The translations under genes were made by a program, and so were the position numbers. This document shows, piece by piece, positions 11,758 to 24,011 of a DNA stretch of 64,000 bases (its first letter is position 1; every line of letters starts with the position of its first letter). The notes below the pieces were generated by a model. It ran no database searches. It had not been told where the DNA came from and worked only from the letters and a program-made list of their open reading frames with translations. The DNA is taken from assembly GCA_960531495.1 (NCBI GenBank), contig OY482854.1, forward strand, positions 15,573,308 through 15,637,307, written 5' to 3'. This DNA is from Zeus faber. Its lineage: Eukaryota > Chordata > Actinopteri > Zeiformes > Zeidae.

Positions 11758-14157
11758 CTCTAGCGGAGAGTCTGGTTCATCCAGGATGTTCTTTTCACTC
11801 TGTATTCGCTGCGTCGTCCCTGTAGAACTGGGGTCCATCATCAGAACGTTCTGACTAGCAGCTCTGCCGAACTTACAGTCACTCTTTCTGGAGTCAGTCG
11901 TCCTGCACACCTCGTAATTGTACACATGCTGCAGAGTCCCTGACCCCAAAGTGTCGGAGTAACGTGGTGGATAATATGGAATCACCGGGAGACTGGGATG
12001 ATACAGGATGCGAGACTGTCTCCATCTGTATATTTTCACTGATATAATCACCACTAAACACGTGATGAAGAGAAAGGAAACTACAGCCAAAGCCAAGACT
12101 AAGTAAAAAGTCAGGTTGTCATTGTACTCCTTGTCGTGTGTAAAGTCAGTGAACTCTGAGAGCACTTCAGGGAAGCTGTCCGCCACCGCAACGTTAACAT
12201 TGACTGTAGCTGAACGAGAGGGCTGCCCGTTGTCCTCCACTACAACAGTCAGTCTTTGTTTCACAGCATCTTTATCAGTGACTTGGCGGATAGTTCTTAT
12301 TTCTCCATTCTGTAAACCCACTTCAAACAGTGCTCTGTCTGTGGCTTTCTGCAGTTTATAGGAGAGCCAGGCGTTCTGTCCAGAGTCCACATCAACAGCC
12401 ACCACTTTAGTGACCAGATAGCCCACATCTGCTGAACGAGGAACCATTTCAGCCACCAGAGAGCCACCGGTCTGGACTGGGTACAGAACCTGAGGGGGGT
12501 TGTCGTTCTGGTCCTGGATCATTATTTTCACAGTCACATTGCTACTGAGTGGAGGGGAGCCTCCATCCTGGGCTTTGACGAGGAACTGAAAATCCTTAAT
12601 TTGTTCGTAGTCAAAAGAGCGCACTGCATGGATGACTCCACTGTCAGCACTCACAGACACATATGAGGAGATGGGGACTCCGTTAACTGAGTAGTCTACT
12701 AGTAAATATGAAACACGAGCGTTCTGATTCCAGTCGACATCATTGGCTTTCACTGTGAATACAGAGTGACCTGGTGGGTTGTTCTCTGAAATAAAGGCTG
12801 AATATGAGCTTTCATCAAAAACAGGCGCGTTGTCATTTACATCTGAGATCTGTATGGTAATTCTGACGCTGCTGGAGAGCGAGGGCACTCCCCCATCAGA
12901 ACATGATACACTAATGTTATACGCAGAGGCTCTCTCTCGGTCTAAATCACTGTCAGTTACTAAGCTGTAGAAATTATTTGACGCAGATTTGATTAAAAAC
13001 GGAATATCATCGTTTATTGTGCATCGCACCTTGCCATTATCACCCGAGTCTGCGTCCTCTATATTTATCATTGTCACGACAGTGTTGGCTTTGGCGTCCT
13101 CCGATATGACATTCGATTTGGACATGATGTGGATTTCGGGTTTGTTGTCGTTCACATCGACGACGTCAACGATCACCTTGCACGAATCAACGAGGCCTCC
13201 TTCATCAATTGCGCGTATGTTTATCTGAAACGCTCGGGCCTTTTCGTAGTCAACCACCCCGCTCAAACTGACCTCCCCACTGTGCTCGTTCACTTCAAAC
13301 ATCCCCCGGTTGTGATCCAACATGCGTGAAATCGAATACGTTATTCTACCGTTGGAGCCGTCGTCTGCATCCGTAGCCGTGACCGTCGTGACGACGGTAC
13401 CTAACGCGGCGCCTTCTCTTATTGATACTTTATAAATAGGGTGTGTGAAAATCGGAGCGTTGTCATTGGCGTCTAAAACAGAGATAAGAATTTTCATTGT
13501 TCCAGACATCTGCGGCTTTCCTCCGTCTACCGCCGTCAGAATTAAGGGGACGTGCTCATTCTTTTCTCTGTCGAGCGGCTTCTCCAGCACCATCTCAAGA
13601 GTTTCGCTGCCATCCGCCTGGTTGTGTATTTTGAGGGCGAAATTGTCCGTCGGCTTTAGTACATACGACTGTAAACCGTTGATCCCGACGTCGAGATCAA
13701 TCGCCCCATCTAATATGAATTTTGCTCCACTCACAGCTGACTCGCTGATTTTGAATTTCACGTCGCTCTTTTCAAACAACGGGGCGTTATCGTTAACGTC
13801 CGTGATTTCAATGGTGATGCTATAAAACTCCATCGGGTTCTCTAAGATTATCTGAAAATGCAGCGCGCACGGCGTCGTTTGTCCGCATAACGTCTCTCGG
13901 TCTATTCTTTCTTTGATGAGCAGGACTCCCCTTTCCTCGTTGAGCTCAATGTATTCCGTCGTGTCGCGAGTAAAAATACGGGCTTTACCTGCCTTGAGCC
14001 TTTTCACATCCAAACCTAAATCCTGCACAATATTACCGACTAATGAACCTTTGGCCATTTCCTCTGGAATAGAGTAGCTGACCTGCCCGAGAACCGCATT
14101 GAGAGAGAAAACGCAGATGGATATAAGTACTTGCCGCCCCATTGTTCGTTCCCACAT
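11758..14157 (-). CDS. pcdhg: Protocadherin gamma variable exon VE4
   Basis: The exon encodes 800 residues. The signal peptide is 1-24 (MWERTMGRQVLIS...; Met6 is an alternative start), and mature EC1 starts QVSYSIPEEMAKGS. Six EC repeats, the membrane helix and the tail ending SPLE follow. EC1 has CGQTTPC. It is the closest relative of the VE2/VE3 pair in EC1-EC4 (signal peptide SLNAVLG, SKSNVISEDAK in EC4) but clearly older. EC6 carries the combination TGGS plus DKDA. The tail has TTQRIQS where most exons have TMQRIQS. The donor is GAG|GTTAGA at 11757, phase 0. Function is inferred from family membership. Confidence 0.94.
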
Positions 14158-14396
14158 TGGTTGTTAAGGCAGGAACAACAACGGCAAAAAAATATGATCC
14201 TTTTGGGCGATAGTCCTCCACAAGCTTTTAGGCGAAACGTTATCAGCTCATCTTGAAAAACAGGGGGGGAAACCATGTACGATCCAGCGTCTCCGTGTTT
14301 ATTGTTTTATGCATGCGGCTCTCTGCGCCTGGACCATCTGGAAACTGAAACGACGGGAGGAACAACGGCACCACGGCAAAGCTGCAACACCCTGAC

Positions 14397-14438
14397 CAAC
14401 AGCGGCACTCTGAGTCTAACACAGATCACAACATGCAG
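14397..14438 (-). promoter_or_regulatory. CSE promoter element of VE4
   Basis: The minus-strand core CTCAGAGTGCCGCTGTTG lies about 240 bp upstream of the ATG. The upstream box (CCTGCATG) is displaced by three to four bases from the spacing used elsewhere. Confidence 0.82.
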
Positions 14439-14585
14439 GATTCAGATTCATTCAGGATTCGAAATATAAGTTGTTTAAATATAATTGGTCTGCCATGAAT
14501 GATAAGGATGGCGACTATGATAATAATGAAGACAATGCTGTAAATATTAATGATACAATTCAATAAGACATGCAATAAAATATGT

Positions 14586-14615
14586 ATCATCATCATCATC
14601 ATCATCATCATCATT
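14586..14615. repeat. (ATC)n microsatellite
   Basis: Ten ATC units, uninterrupted. Confidence 0.95.
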
Positions 14616-14689
14616 TTCACATTGGAAAAAGTAGTACACACCAAAAGAAGAAACAGACTGATGCAACTGAATCAATGATAAGAGCAGCG

Positions 14690-14710
14690 TAACTGTCCAT
14701 GGTCCTAAAA
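14690..14710 (-). promoter_or_regulatory. Degenerate RE1/NRSE-like site after VE5
   Basis: The minus strand reads TTTTAGGACCATGGACAGTT. The right half GGACAG and central CCATGG are kept, but the left half CAGCACC is broken. It lies 31 bp past the VE5 donor, closer than the other sites. Binding is doubtful. Confidence 0.4.
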
Positions 14711-14740
14711 AAGTAAAGCATTCATTCAGTCAGGTCTAAC

Positions 14741-17149
14741 CTCTAGAGGAGAGTCTGGCTCATCCAGGATGTTCTTTTCACTCTGTATTCGCTGCATCGT
14801 CCCTGTAGAACTGGGGTCCATCATCAGAACGTTCTGACTAGCAGCTCTGCCGAACTTACAGTCACTCTTCCTGGAGTCAGTCGTCCTGCACACCTCGTAA
14901 TTGTACACATGCTGCAGCGTCCCTGACCCCAAAGTGTCGGAGTAACGTGGTGGATAATATGGAATCACCGGGAGACTGGGATGATAGAGGATGCGAGACT
15001 GTCTCCATCTGTATATTTTCACTGATATAATCACCACTAAACACGTGATGAAGAGAAAGGAAACTACAGCCAAAGCCAAGACTAAGTAAAAAGTCAGGTT
15101 GTCATTGTACTCCTTGTCGTGTGTAAAGTCAGTGAACTCTGAGAGCACTTCAGGGAAGCTGTCCGCCACCGCCACGTTAACATTGACTGTAGCTGAACGA
15201 GAGGGCTGTCCGTTGTCCTCCACTACAACAGTCAGTCTTTGTTTCACAGCATCTTTATCAGTGACTTGGCGGATAGTTCTTATTTCTCCATTCTGTAATC
15301 CCACTTCAAACAACGCTCTGTCTGTGGCTTTCTGCAGTTTATAGGAGAGCCAGGCGTTCTGTCCAGAGTCCACATCAACAGCCACCACTTTAGTGACCAG
15401 ATAGCCCACATCTGCTGAACGAGGAACCATTTCAGCCACCAGAGGGCCACCGGTCTGGACTGGGTACAGAACCTGAGGGGGGTTGTCGTTCTGGTCCTGG
15501 ATCATTATTTTCACCGTCACATTGCTACTGAGAGGAGGGGAGCCTCCATCCTGGGCTTTGACACCAAACTGGAAATCTTTAATCTGCTCGTAGTCAAAAG
15601 AGCGCACTGCATGGATGACTCCACTGTCAGCACTAACAGACACATAAGAAGAGATGGGAACCCCGTTAACCAAGGAATCCTCCAATATGTAGGAAACACG
15701 AGCATTCTGGTTCCAGTCGATATCACTGGATTTTACTGTGAACACTGATAGACCAGGAGTGTTGTTTTCTGTCAAGAGGGCTTCATATGATTTCCTCTCA
15801 AAAACAGGCGCGTTATCGTTTACGTCTGAGATCTGTAACGCGAGAGTGACGCCGCTGGAAAGGAAGGGCGCTCCTTCATCAGAACACGTCACACTGATAT
15901 TATACTCAGAAGCTCTCTCTCTGTCTAAATTACTGTCTGTAACAAGGCTATAAAAATTATTTGACGTCGATTTCAACATAAACGGTATATTTTCATTAAT
16001 AAAACACTGGACTTTCCCATTTTCACCCGAGTCTGGGTCCTGGATGTTAATCATCGTCACCACCGTATTTGGTTTTGCATTTTCAGAAACAATCGAGGAT
16101 TTAGACATTATTTTTATATTTGGTTTGTTATCATTGATATCAATGACATCGACGATTACTTTACAAGAATCTGTAAACCCCCCAATGTCGCTTGCACGGA
16201 GGTTGACTTGATAATTACGCTTCCTTTCATAATCAATAAATCCGATTAGTCTGACTTCCCCGTTCTCTTCGTTTACCTCAAAAATATCTCTCACGTCATC
16301 TAAGGTATTTGTAATTGAATATTCAATTTTACCGTTTGAGCCTTGGTCAGCATCTGACGCACTAACAGTCGTTACCACTGTGCCTTTAGGGGCGTTTTCC
16401 ATCACGGTGGCTCTGTATACAGACTGTGTGAAAACAGGCGCGTTGTCATTATTATCTAAAACTGTGATGATAATCTGCATTGTTCCAGACATCTGCGGCT
16501 CTCCTCCGTCCACAGCTGTCAAAACCAAAGACACGAGGTCACTTTTCTCTCTGTCCAGAGGTTTCTGTAGGATCATCTCGACATTTTTGGTCCCGTCCGC
16601 CTGATCATGCGATTTTAATGAGAAATTATCGGTGGGTTTGAGCAGGTAATTTTGCAAACCATTGGGGCCGACATCAAGGTCCCTCGCTCTTTCCAGAACG
16701 AATTTCGAACCAACGACTGCCGACTCGCTTATTTTAAATTTCATTTCGTTTTTTTCAAACGCTGGCGGGTGGTCGTTTATGTCTAATATCTCCACCGTCA
16801 CGCTGTAAAATTCCATAGGATTTTCTAAAATAATCTGAAAATGTAAAGCACAAGGGGAGACATCGCTACACAAAGCCTCTCTATCTATCCTTTCCTTGAT
16901 CAGCAGGACTCCTCTGTCTTTGTTGAGCTCGATGTGCTCGGCGCTGTCGCCAGAATATACACGAGCGTTACCCGCTTTAAGTCTTTTCAAATCCAAGCCC
17001 AAATCCTGGGCGATATTACCGACTGTTGAGCCTTTTGTCATTTCTTCTGGAATCGAGTAACTGACCTGCCCCCGAATTGAACCGAGAGAAAGGATCAAAA
17101 TCGCCAACAGTCCGACGGGCCATTTCACCGATATCATGTTTCCCAGCAA
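14741..17149 (-). CDS. pcdhg: Protocadherin gamma variable exon VE5
   Basis: The exon encodes 803 residues. The signal peptide is about 1-27 with a hydrophobic core GLLAILILSLG (Met5 is an alternative start), and mature EC1 starts QVSYSIPEEMTKGS. EC1 has CSDVSPC in place of CGQTTPC, keeping both cysteines. The EC1/EC2 calcium linker reads DINDHPP instead of DxNDNxP, a substitution also seen in other protocadherins as I recall. EC6, membrane helix and tail are of the shared type (TGGP plus DKDA). The donor is GAG|GTTAGA at 14740, phase 0. In EC1-EC4 it is closest to VE6 and VE7. The role as a homophilic neuronal receptor is inferred. Confidence 0.94.
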
Positions 17150-17412
17150 ATGGAAAGAAGAAAATCCTTATATTCCGTCCGAATGAAAAAAATATTTTGC
17201 AAAATATGGCGTGAAGGGAACAAAGTGTGTAGTCCGTAAAATCTCAATAAAAGTCAAAGTATGACGAGCATATCCACGTAGCTTATATTCCTGCTGGTCT
17301 TTGCAGACTAATGTCGACGACGGTTGCTACCCCTGTCTCTTTCTCTCTCCCTGAATTGTCGGAGGAGGACGTACTGACAAAAATCAAAGTAGAAAAATGG
17401 GAACAGTCGAGG

Positions 17413-17451
17413 CAATAGCGGCCCTCTGCGGTCAGGCATTAAAAATACAGA
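17413..17451 (-). promoter_or_regulatory. CSE promoter element of VE5
   Basis: The minus-strand core CGCAGAGGGCCGCTATTG lies about 264 bp upstream of the ATG. The spaced box reads CTGTATTT at the standard spacing. Confidence 0.83.
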
Positions 17452-17793
17452 AAATAAACACCAGAAGTCTGATTTAATGCGAGACGCTAATGCAATGGTT
17501 TAAAATGTAACATAAGAATAAAAAGTTAACGCATTTCAAAGCCCGTGGTAATCGGGATAAAAAAAAAACAACATTAAAAATGTTGTATAATGCTTGGATA
17601 GCTCACTCCGTTATAAACTTAACAACATCAGCAGTACGATTGGAGCAATATGGAAACAAGCAGCGCCTGAATGTTTCGCTATCCAAGGTGCTGAACACAA
17701 CAAAGGAAACATGTTGCAGTAGTACGATGAACCTTTTAACTGACATAAAATGTTATTAATTAATCGTTAAAAAAAATACTGTTACTTGCCAAC
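17452..17793. other. Intergenic gap VE5-VE6
   Basis: AT-rich, no gene. It holds the RE1 site of VE6 at 17676-17696 and nothing else recognised. Confidence 0.6.
17676..17696 (-). promoter_or_regulatory. RE1/NRSE (REST site) after VE6
   Basis: The minus strand reads GTTCAGCACCTTGGATAGCG, matching the RE1 consensus (TTCAGCACCNNGGACAGCGC) with one change in the right half (GGATAG). It lies about 98 bp past the VE6 donor, inside the intron. Confidence 0.7.
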
Positions 17794-20178
17794 CTCTAGA
17801 GGAGAGTCTGGTTCATCCAGGATGCTCTTTTCACTCTGTATTCGCTGCATCGTCCCTGTAGAACTGGGGTCCATCATCAGAACGTTCTGACTAGCAGCTC
17901 TGCCGAACTTACAGTCACTCTTTCTGGAGTCAGTCGTCCTGCACACCTCGTAATTGTACACATGCTGCAGAGTCCCTGACCCCAAAGTGTCGGAGTAACG
18001 TGGTGGATAATATGGAATCACCGGGAGACTGGGATGATACAGGATGCGAGACTGTCTCCATCTGTATATTTTCACTGATATAATCACCACTAAACACGTG
18101 ATGAAGAGGAAGGAAACTACAGCCAAAGCCAAGACTAAGTAAAAAGTCAGGTTGTCATTGTACTCCTTGTCATGTGTAAAGTCAGTGAACTCTGAGAGCA
18201 CTTCAGGGAAGCTGTCCGCCACCGCCACGTTAACATTGACTGTAGCTGAACGAGAGGGCTGTCCGTTGTCCTCCACTACAACAGTCAGTCTTTGTTTCAC
18301 AACATCTTTATCAGTGACTTGGCGGATAGTTCTTATTTCTCCATTCTGTAAACCCACTTCAAACAGTGCTCTGTCTGTGGCTTTCTGCAGTTTATAGGAG
18401 AGCCAGGCGTTCTGTCCAGAGTCCACATCAACAGCCACCACTTTAGTGACCAGATAGCCCACATCTGCTGAACGAGGAACCATTTCAGCCACCAGAGGGC
18501 CACCGGTCTGGACTGGGTACAGAACCTGAGGGGGGTTGTCGTTCTGGTCCTGGATCATTATTTTCACCGTCACATTGCTACTGAGTGGAGGGGAGCCTCC
18601 ATCCTGGGCTTTAACATGAAACTGGAAATATTTAATTTGTTCGTAGTCAAAAGAGCGCACTGCATGGATGATTCCACTGTCAGCACTAACAGACACATAA
18701 GAGGAGATGGGAACTCCGTTAACTGACGAATCCTCCAGTATGTAAGAAACGCGAGCATTCTGGTTCCAGTCAGCATCGATAGTTGTCACTGTGAATATAG
18801 AGAGCCCTGGCGGGTTGTTCTCTGTAATATACGCCTCGTATGAACTTTTCGCAAAGACAGGCGCGTTGTCATTCACATCCGAGATCTGTATCGTTAAAGT
18901 GACGCTGCTGGAGAGGGAGGGCACTCCTTCATCAGAACACGTCACACTGATGTTATACTCAGAGGCTCTCTCTCGGTCTAAATCGCTGTCTGTAACGAGG
19001 CTATAAAAGTTATTGGATGTCGACTTTAATAGGAATGGGATATTATTATTAATGTCACATTGGACTTTTCCATTGTCGCCTGCATCCGGGTCTTGAATAT
19101 TAATTATCGTCACGACAGTATTAGCTTCGACATTCTCAGAAATTAGATTTGACTTGGACATGATGTTAATAATCGGCTTATTATCGTTGATATCCAGAAT
19201 ATCGACTATCACTTTGCAAGTGTCCGTGAGTCCTCCTTCATCGCTTGCACGTATGTTTATCTGATAATTCCGCGCCTTTTCATAATCAATATTTCCAATT
19301 AACCGAATCTCCCCGCTCCTCTCATTCACCTCGAACATATCTTTGACATCATCGAGAGTATTTCTAACGGAATACGCGATTCTACCATTAGAACCGTGAT
19401 CGACGTCTGACGCACTGACTGTTATAACCACGGTGCCTTTAGGAGAGTGTTCCGTGACAGTGGCTTTATAAACGGACCGCGTGAAGACGGGAGCGTTGTC
19501 GTTCACGTCTAACACGGTGACAACAATCTGCATTGTTCCAGACATCTGAGGCTCTCCTCCATCTACGGCAGTCAATACTAGAGATATATGCTCGTGCATC
19601 TCCCGGTCTAGGGGCTTTTGTAAAATCATTTCGATGTTCTTTGCGCCGTCTACCTGATCGTGCAGCTTCAGGGCGAAATTGTCCGTCGGTTTAAGCGCGT
19701 AGCTTTGGAGACCGTTTATACCGACGTCCGAGTCCACAGCCCTCTCCAAATCGAACTTCGACCCGATGACTGCAGACTCGCTTATTTTGAAATTAATTTC
19801 CCCTTTCTCGAAAGCGGGAGGGTTGTCGTTTATGTCCACGATCTCAACCGTCACGCTGTAGAACTCTATGGGGTTCTCCAAAATGATCTGGAAATGCAAC
19901 GCGCACGGCGACGTCTGTCCGCAGAGGACCTCCCTGTCTATTTTCTCCTTCACAAGCAGGACGCCCCTGTCTTTGTTCAGTTCGATGTATTCCACGGTAT
20001 CGCCGGAATAGACACGCGCCTTTCGAGATTGCAAGCTTTTCACGTTGAAACCCAAATCATGCGCGATGTTACCGACCAAAGAGCCCTTCGCCATTTCTTC
20101 ATTAATAGAGTAACTGACCTGCCCGAACACTGAACCGAGAGAGAGAATCGAGAGGAACAGCAGCACTCGCCCTTTCAT
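17794..20178 (-). CDS. pcdhg: Protocadherin gamma variable exon VE6
   Basis: The exon encodes 795 residues from MKGRVLLFLSILSLGSVFG, a clean 19-residue signal peptide. An in-frame ATG 204 bp further upstream would add a non-signal-like extension and lies close to the promoter, so I chose the inner start. Mature EC1 begins QVSYSINEEMAKGS, with N in place of the usual P. EC1 has CGQTSPC. Six EC repeats, the shared EC6 (TGGP, DKDV), the helix and the tail follow; EKSILD replaces EKNILD. The donor GAG|GTTGGC at 17793 is poor and differs from the GTTAGA of most neighbours. An RE1 lies about 98 bp downstream. Upstream is the CSE, and the leader has a 20-base homopolymer (20403-20422). Confidence 0.93.
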
Positions 20179-20402
20179 TGTCCCTCGATGTATTGTTTCA
20201 GATAAATCCGTTCGAATATTTACTCCAGTCAAACGAAAGATGGTAGGATTTGGTCGCAGGAATGAGAAGAAAAGTAAGCAATATTCCACAAGAAAGTAAG
20301 ATAAAAAAAAAAGATAGGTCGATCCGTCTTGACGTTTAAGTGGATCACTGTACCTCGGAGACGGTCTCTGCGTCTTTAACACTGATTCTGGTAGATCGAC
20401 TT

Positions 20403-20422
20403 GGGGGGGGGGGGGGGGGGGG
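20403..20422. repeat. Poly-G tract (G on plus, C on the transcript strand)
   Basis: Twenty G in a row in the interval between the CSE and the start codon of VE6, probably inside or just upstream of its 5' untranslated region. Confidence 0.95.
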
Positions 20423-20461
20423 TACTGCTGACGACATGTCCCAAAACAGACACATGCGAGT

Positions 20462-20500
20462 CAACAGCGGCCCTATGAGTTCAAAAACATAACTACAGAA
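20462..20500 (-). promoter_or_regulatory. CSE promoter element of VE6
   Basis: The minus-strand core CTCATAGGGCCGCTGTTG lies about 284 bp upstream of the chosen ATG, the longest leader in the set. The spaced box is CTGTAGTT, one base nearer the core than in most exons. Confidence 0.87.
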
Positions 20501-20894
20501 AGTGGATTCAAAAAATAAAAGTGCCGCATAGTTGCAATCTGTACCACGAATACCAGTCAGGAGTTCCTTACAGACAATGAGAAAAAAACCGACATTCAAG
20601 AGTAACTTTAAAAAACACAAATGAAGGGTGCAAAACCCTGTAAAATGAAAAAAATAAAATGCAAATGAAAGAATAAAACTCGTAATTATTACATTAGAAC
20701 CACAAAGCACGATGTAATGAGCATATGTAAGAAAATTACTGAATAAAAATGGGCATCACAAAAGCCTGTGTCTTTTCTGTTCACTGTCCAAGATGTTAAA
20801 AGAACATTTGCACCGGCAGGGTATTGTACCCTGTACAACAATCATATCGACACAAAACCATGTAGTAATTAAACATGAATAATATATTTCTAAC
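20501..20894. other. Intergenic gap VE6-VE7
   Basis: AT-rich, no gene. The only signal is a weak RE1-like site at 20780-20800 near the VE7 donor. Confidence 0.6.
20780..20800 (-). promoter_or_regulatory. Degenerate RE1/NRSE-like site after VE7
   Basis: The minus strand reads TTTAACATCTTGGACAGTGA: the right half (GGACAG) is good, the left half is eroded. It sits 95 bp past the donor, the same position as the strong sites, which supports common origin more than present function. Confidence 0.45.
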
Positions 20895-23297
20895 CTCTAG
20901 AGGAGAGTCTGGTTCATCCAGGATGTTCTTTTCACTCTGTATTCGCTGCATCGTCCCTGTAGAACTGGGGTCCATCATCAGAACGCTCTGACTAGCAGCT
21001 CTGCCGAACTTACAGTCACTCTTTCTGGAGTCAGTCGTCCTGCACACCTCGTAATTGTACACATGCTGCAGCGTCCCTGACCCCAAAGTGTCGGAGTAAC
21101 GTGGTGGATAATATGGAATCACTGGGAGACTGGGATGATACAGGATGCGAGACTGTCTCCATCTGTATATTTTCACTGATATAATCACCACTAAACACGT
21201 GATGAAGAGAAAGGAAACTACAGCCAAAGCCAAGACTAAGTAAAAAGTCAGGTTGTCATTGTACTCCTTGTCGTGTGTGAAGTCAGTGAACTCTGAGAGC
21301 ACTTCAGGGAAGCTGTCCGCCACCGCCACGTTAACATTGACTGTAGCTGAACGAGAGGGCTGTCCGTTGTCCTCCACTACAACAGTCAGTCTTTGTTTCA
21401 CAACATCTTTATCAGTGACTTGGCGGATAGTTCTTATTTCTCCATTCTGTAAACCCACTTCAAACAGCGCTCTGTCTGTGGCTTTCTGCAGTTTATAGGA
21501 GAGCCAGGCGTTCTGTCCAGAGTCCACATCAACAGCCACCACTTTAGTGACCAGATAGCCCACATCTGCTGAACGAGGAACCATTTCAGCCACCAGAGAG
21601 CCACCGGTCTGGACTGGGTACAGAACCTGAGGGGGGTTGTCGTTCTGGTCCTGGATCATTATTTTCACTGTCACATTGCTACTGAGTGGAGGGGAGCCTC
21701 CATCCTGGGCTTTAACGTGAAACTGGAAATCTTTTATCTGTTCGTAGTCAAAAGAGCGCACTGCATGGATGACTCCACTGTCAGCACTAACAGACACATA
21801 TGAGGAGATGGGAACTCCATTAACTAAGGACTCCTCTAGTAAATAGGAAACTCTGGCATTTTGCTTCCAGTCGGCATCTTTGGCTTTTACAGTGAATATG
21901 GATAGCCCCGGTGTGTTGTTCTCTAAAATATAAGAGTCATATGAGTTATCTTCAAAAACGGGTGCATTATCATTAACATCTGAGATCTGCAAATTCAGTG
22001 TGATGCTGCTGGAGAGGGCAGGGACTCCCATATCAGAACACATCACACTGATATTATACACAGATTCTTGCTCTCTGTCTAAGTCACTTTCTGTCAATAA
22101 ACTGAAGAAATTATTTGACGCTGCTTTTAAAATAAAAGGAATGTTTTCATTTATGGCACAATTAACCTTGCCATTTTCACCATAGTCCTGGTCCTGGACG
22201 TTAATTATTGTTACAACGGTGTTAGATTTGGCATTTTCAGATATTACATTTGACTTTGACATTACATTAATAACTGGCTTATTATCATTCACATCAATAA
22301 TGTCTACAATAACTTTGCAAGAATCTGTGAGGCCCCCATCATCACTTGCAAGCAAATTCACTTGGAAGGTTTGTGCCATCTCATAGTCAATATTTCCAAC
22401 TAAAGCCACCTGCCCACTTTCCTCATTGACCTCAAACATCTGTCTTACATTATCCATAGTATTTGTTATTGAATATTTTACTTTTCCATTCGAACCATGG
22501 TCTGCATCGGATGCACTGACGGTGGTCACCACAGTGCCTTTAGGAGAATTTTCAAACACAGTAGCTTTATATATAGGCTGCGTAAAGACCGGTGCATTAT
22601 CATTTGCATCAAGCACAGTGATAAAAATTTGCATCGTTCCGGACATTCTTGGCTCGCCGCCATCCACGGCCGTCAAAATTAAGGAGATATGCTCATTTTT
22701 CTCCCTGTCTAGAGGTTTCTGTAAAACCATCTCGACATTTTTTGATCCATCTCCTTGACTGAGAAATTTAAGGGCGAAATGATCGGATGGCTTGAGAACG
22801 TAATCTTGCAGATCATTCTTATCAACGTCTAAATCCATAGCCCTATCCAAAACAAATTTTGATCCGCTGCCGGCCGACTCGCTTATTTTAAATCTCATTT
22901 CACCCTTCTCGAAGGATGGCGGATTATCATTGATATCGGTGATCTCGACGGCTACACTGTAAAATTCGATGGGATCTTCTAAAATAATCTGAAAATGTAA
23001 AGCACATGGCGTCGCCTTTCTACAAATCGCCTCTCTGTCTATTCTGCCTTTTATGAGGAGGACACCCCGTTCTCGGTTGAGTTCAATGTAATCTGTACCA
23101 CCACCCGAATAAATACGAGCCTTTCCCGATTTGAGTCTTCTCATATCTAACCCCAAATCTTGGGCTATATTACCGACTAAAGAACCTGTCGCCATTTCCT
23201 CGGGAATGGTATAACTGACCTGCCCGATCACTGCACAAACACAGAAGGCAGAGATGAGCAACAGTACTTGCCGTCCCATTGTTTTCCCCCCAGCCAT
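20895..23297 (-). CDS. pcdhg: Protocadherin gamma variable exon VE7
   Basis: The exon encodes 801 residues from the outer ATG, or 795 from Met7 (MGRQVLLLISAFCVCAVIG), which looks more like other family starts. Mature EC1 begins QVSYTIPEEMATGS and has CRKATPC. In EC2 the usual DVGxNGLQ motif is DVDKNDLQ. EC6 is TGGS plus DKDV. The tail has QSVLMM. The donor is GAG|GTTAGA at 20894, phase 0. Reading through the donor would add 32 residues before a stop. In EC3-EC4 it resembles VE5, VE6 and VE13. The role is inferred from family. Confidence 0.94.
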
Positions 23298-23323
23298 TCC
23301 GAATGCGACAAAAGCGATTATAA

Positions 23324-23342
23324 TTTTTTTTTTTTTTTTTTT
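23324..23342. repeat. Poly-T tract in the VE7 leader
   Basis: A run of about 17 to 19 T on plus (A on the transcript strand), just upstream of the VE7 start codon. Confidence 0.9.
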
Positions 23343-23529
23343 GGAAAATGTCCTTCAGAGGTAATCCCAGGAAGCACGGAAATTAAGGGTTAAATTCCAA
23401 AAGTCCAGCAATTTCGACAGACAGGCGGTTTCCCCGTGTCCGTTGTCCTTTCTTATCCGCACGGGAGCTTTGTGCGTCTGTGTTGAAAGAAAGCGTCTCC
23501 AGCGTCTCCACCAGGAGCAGCACGTTGGC

Positions 23530-23568
23530 CAATAGCGGCACTAAGAGTCCAGAATGCAATACTACAGG
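23530..23568 (-). promoter_or_regulatory. CSE promoter element of VE7
   Basis: The minus-strand core CTCTTAGTGCCGCTATTG lies about 230-250 bp upstream of the two possible start codons. The spaced box CTGTAGTA is at the standard spacing. Confidence 0.85.
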
Positions 23569-24011
23569 AAATATGACTGCATGCCTTATGACGGAACAGA
23601 AGGTGCTGTTTTCACCTTTTTACAGGCCATTGTGCTTAAGCCTTTCGAGGTTATTATTTATTCATTTTTGAAAGGCTTGAATTTTAACATTGAAATAGAT
23701 GGAACGTTATATTTGAACAAATCTACCAAAGAAAAGGACATTACGTGACCTTACCGCTCCAGTTGAACATTCAGTACAACACTTGTTGTCGCTGTCAAGC
23801 TCAAGTTCAAGTTCAAGTGATTATTTGTCACATACATATACATGCGGTCATACCTTTATGCAGTGAAATGTCATGACACCCAGTAAGAGTGCTGAAAATA
23901 GCGTTGAACAAATTGGAAAAAGTGTACATTTTAATACAATAGCAACCTAAACGAACAACTGTATGTATAGCCAAAATAAGATAGTACTATAACTACATGC
24001 AGCAGTTACCA
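23569..24011. other. Intergenic DNA upstream of the exon remnant
   Basis: No gene. It contains the presumed interspersed repeat at about 23795-23900. The rest shows nothing I recognise. Confidence 0.5.
23795..23900 (-). repeat. Possible interspersed repeat (LINE/SINE tail-like)
   Basis: The stretch with a (CAAGTT)n start followed by ATTTGTCACATACATATAC and GCAGTGAAATG resembles, from memory, common teleost repeats whose 3' end reads CATTTCACTGC...TGTGACAAATAA on the other strand. The boundaries are uncertain. A repeat-library search would settle it. Confidence 0.4.

Larger units (their letters stand above)
14439..14740. other. Intergenic gap VE4-VE5
   Basis: No gene. It contains a short (ATC)n tract at 14586-14615 and, next to the VE5 donor, a decayed RE1-like site. 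Confidence 0.6.

Noticed and set aside
19660-20133. A 157-codon plus-strand frame opposite VE6 EC1-EC2
   Set aside because: Antisense shadow of a GC-rich coding region; no domain, no conserved counterpart in the neighbouring exons.
20179-20382. Upstream in-frame extension of VE6 (also VE12, VE16, VE17, VE18)
   Set aside because: The extensions lack signal peptide character and precede a good signal peptide with its own Met; they are probably 5' untranslated sequence.
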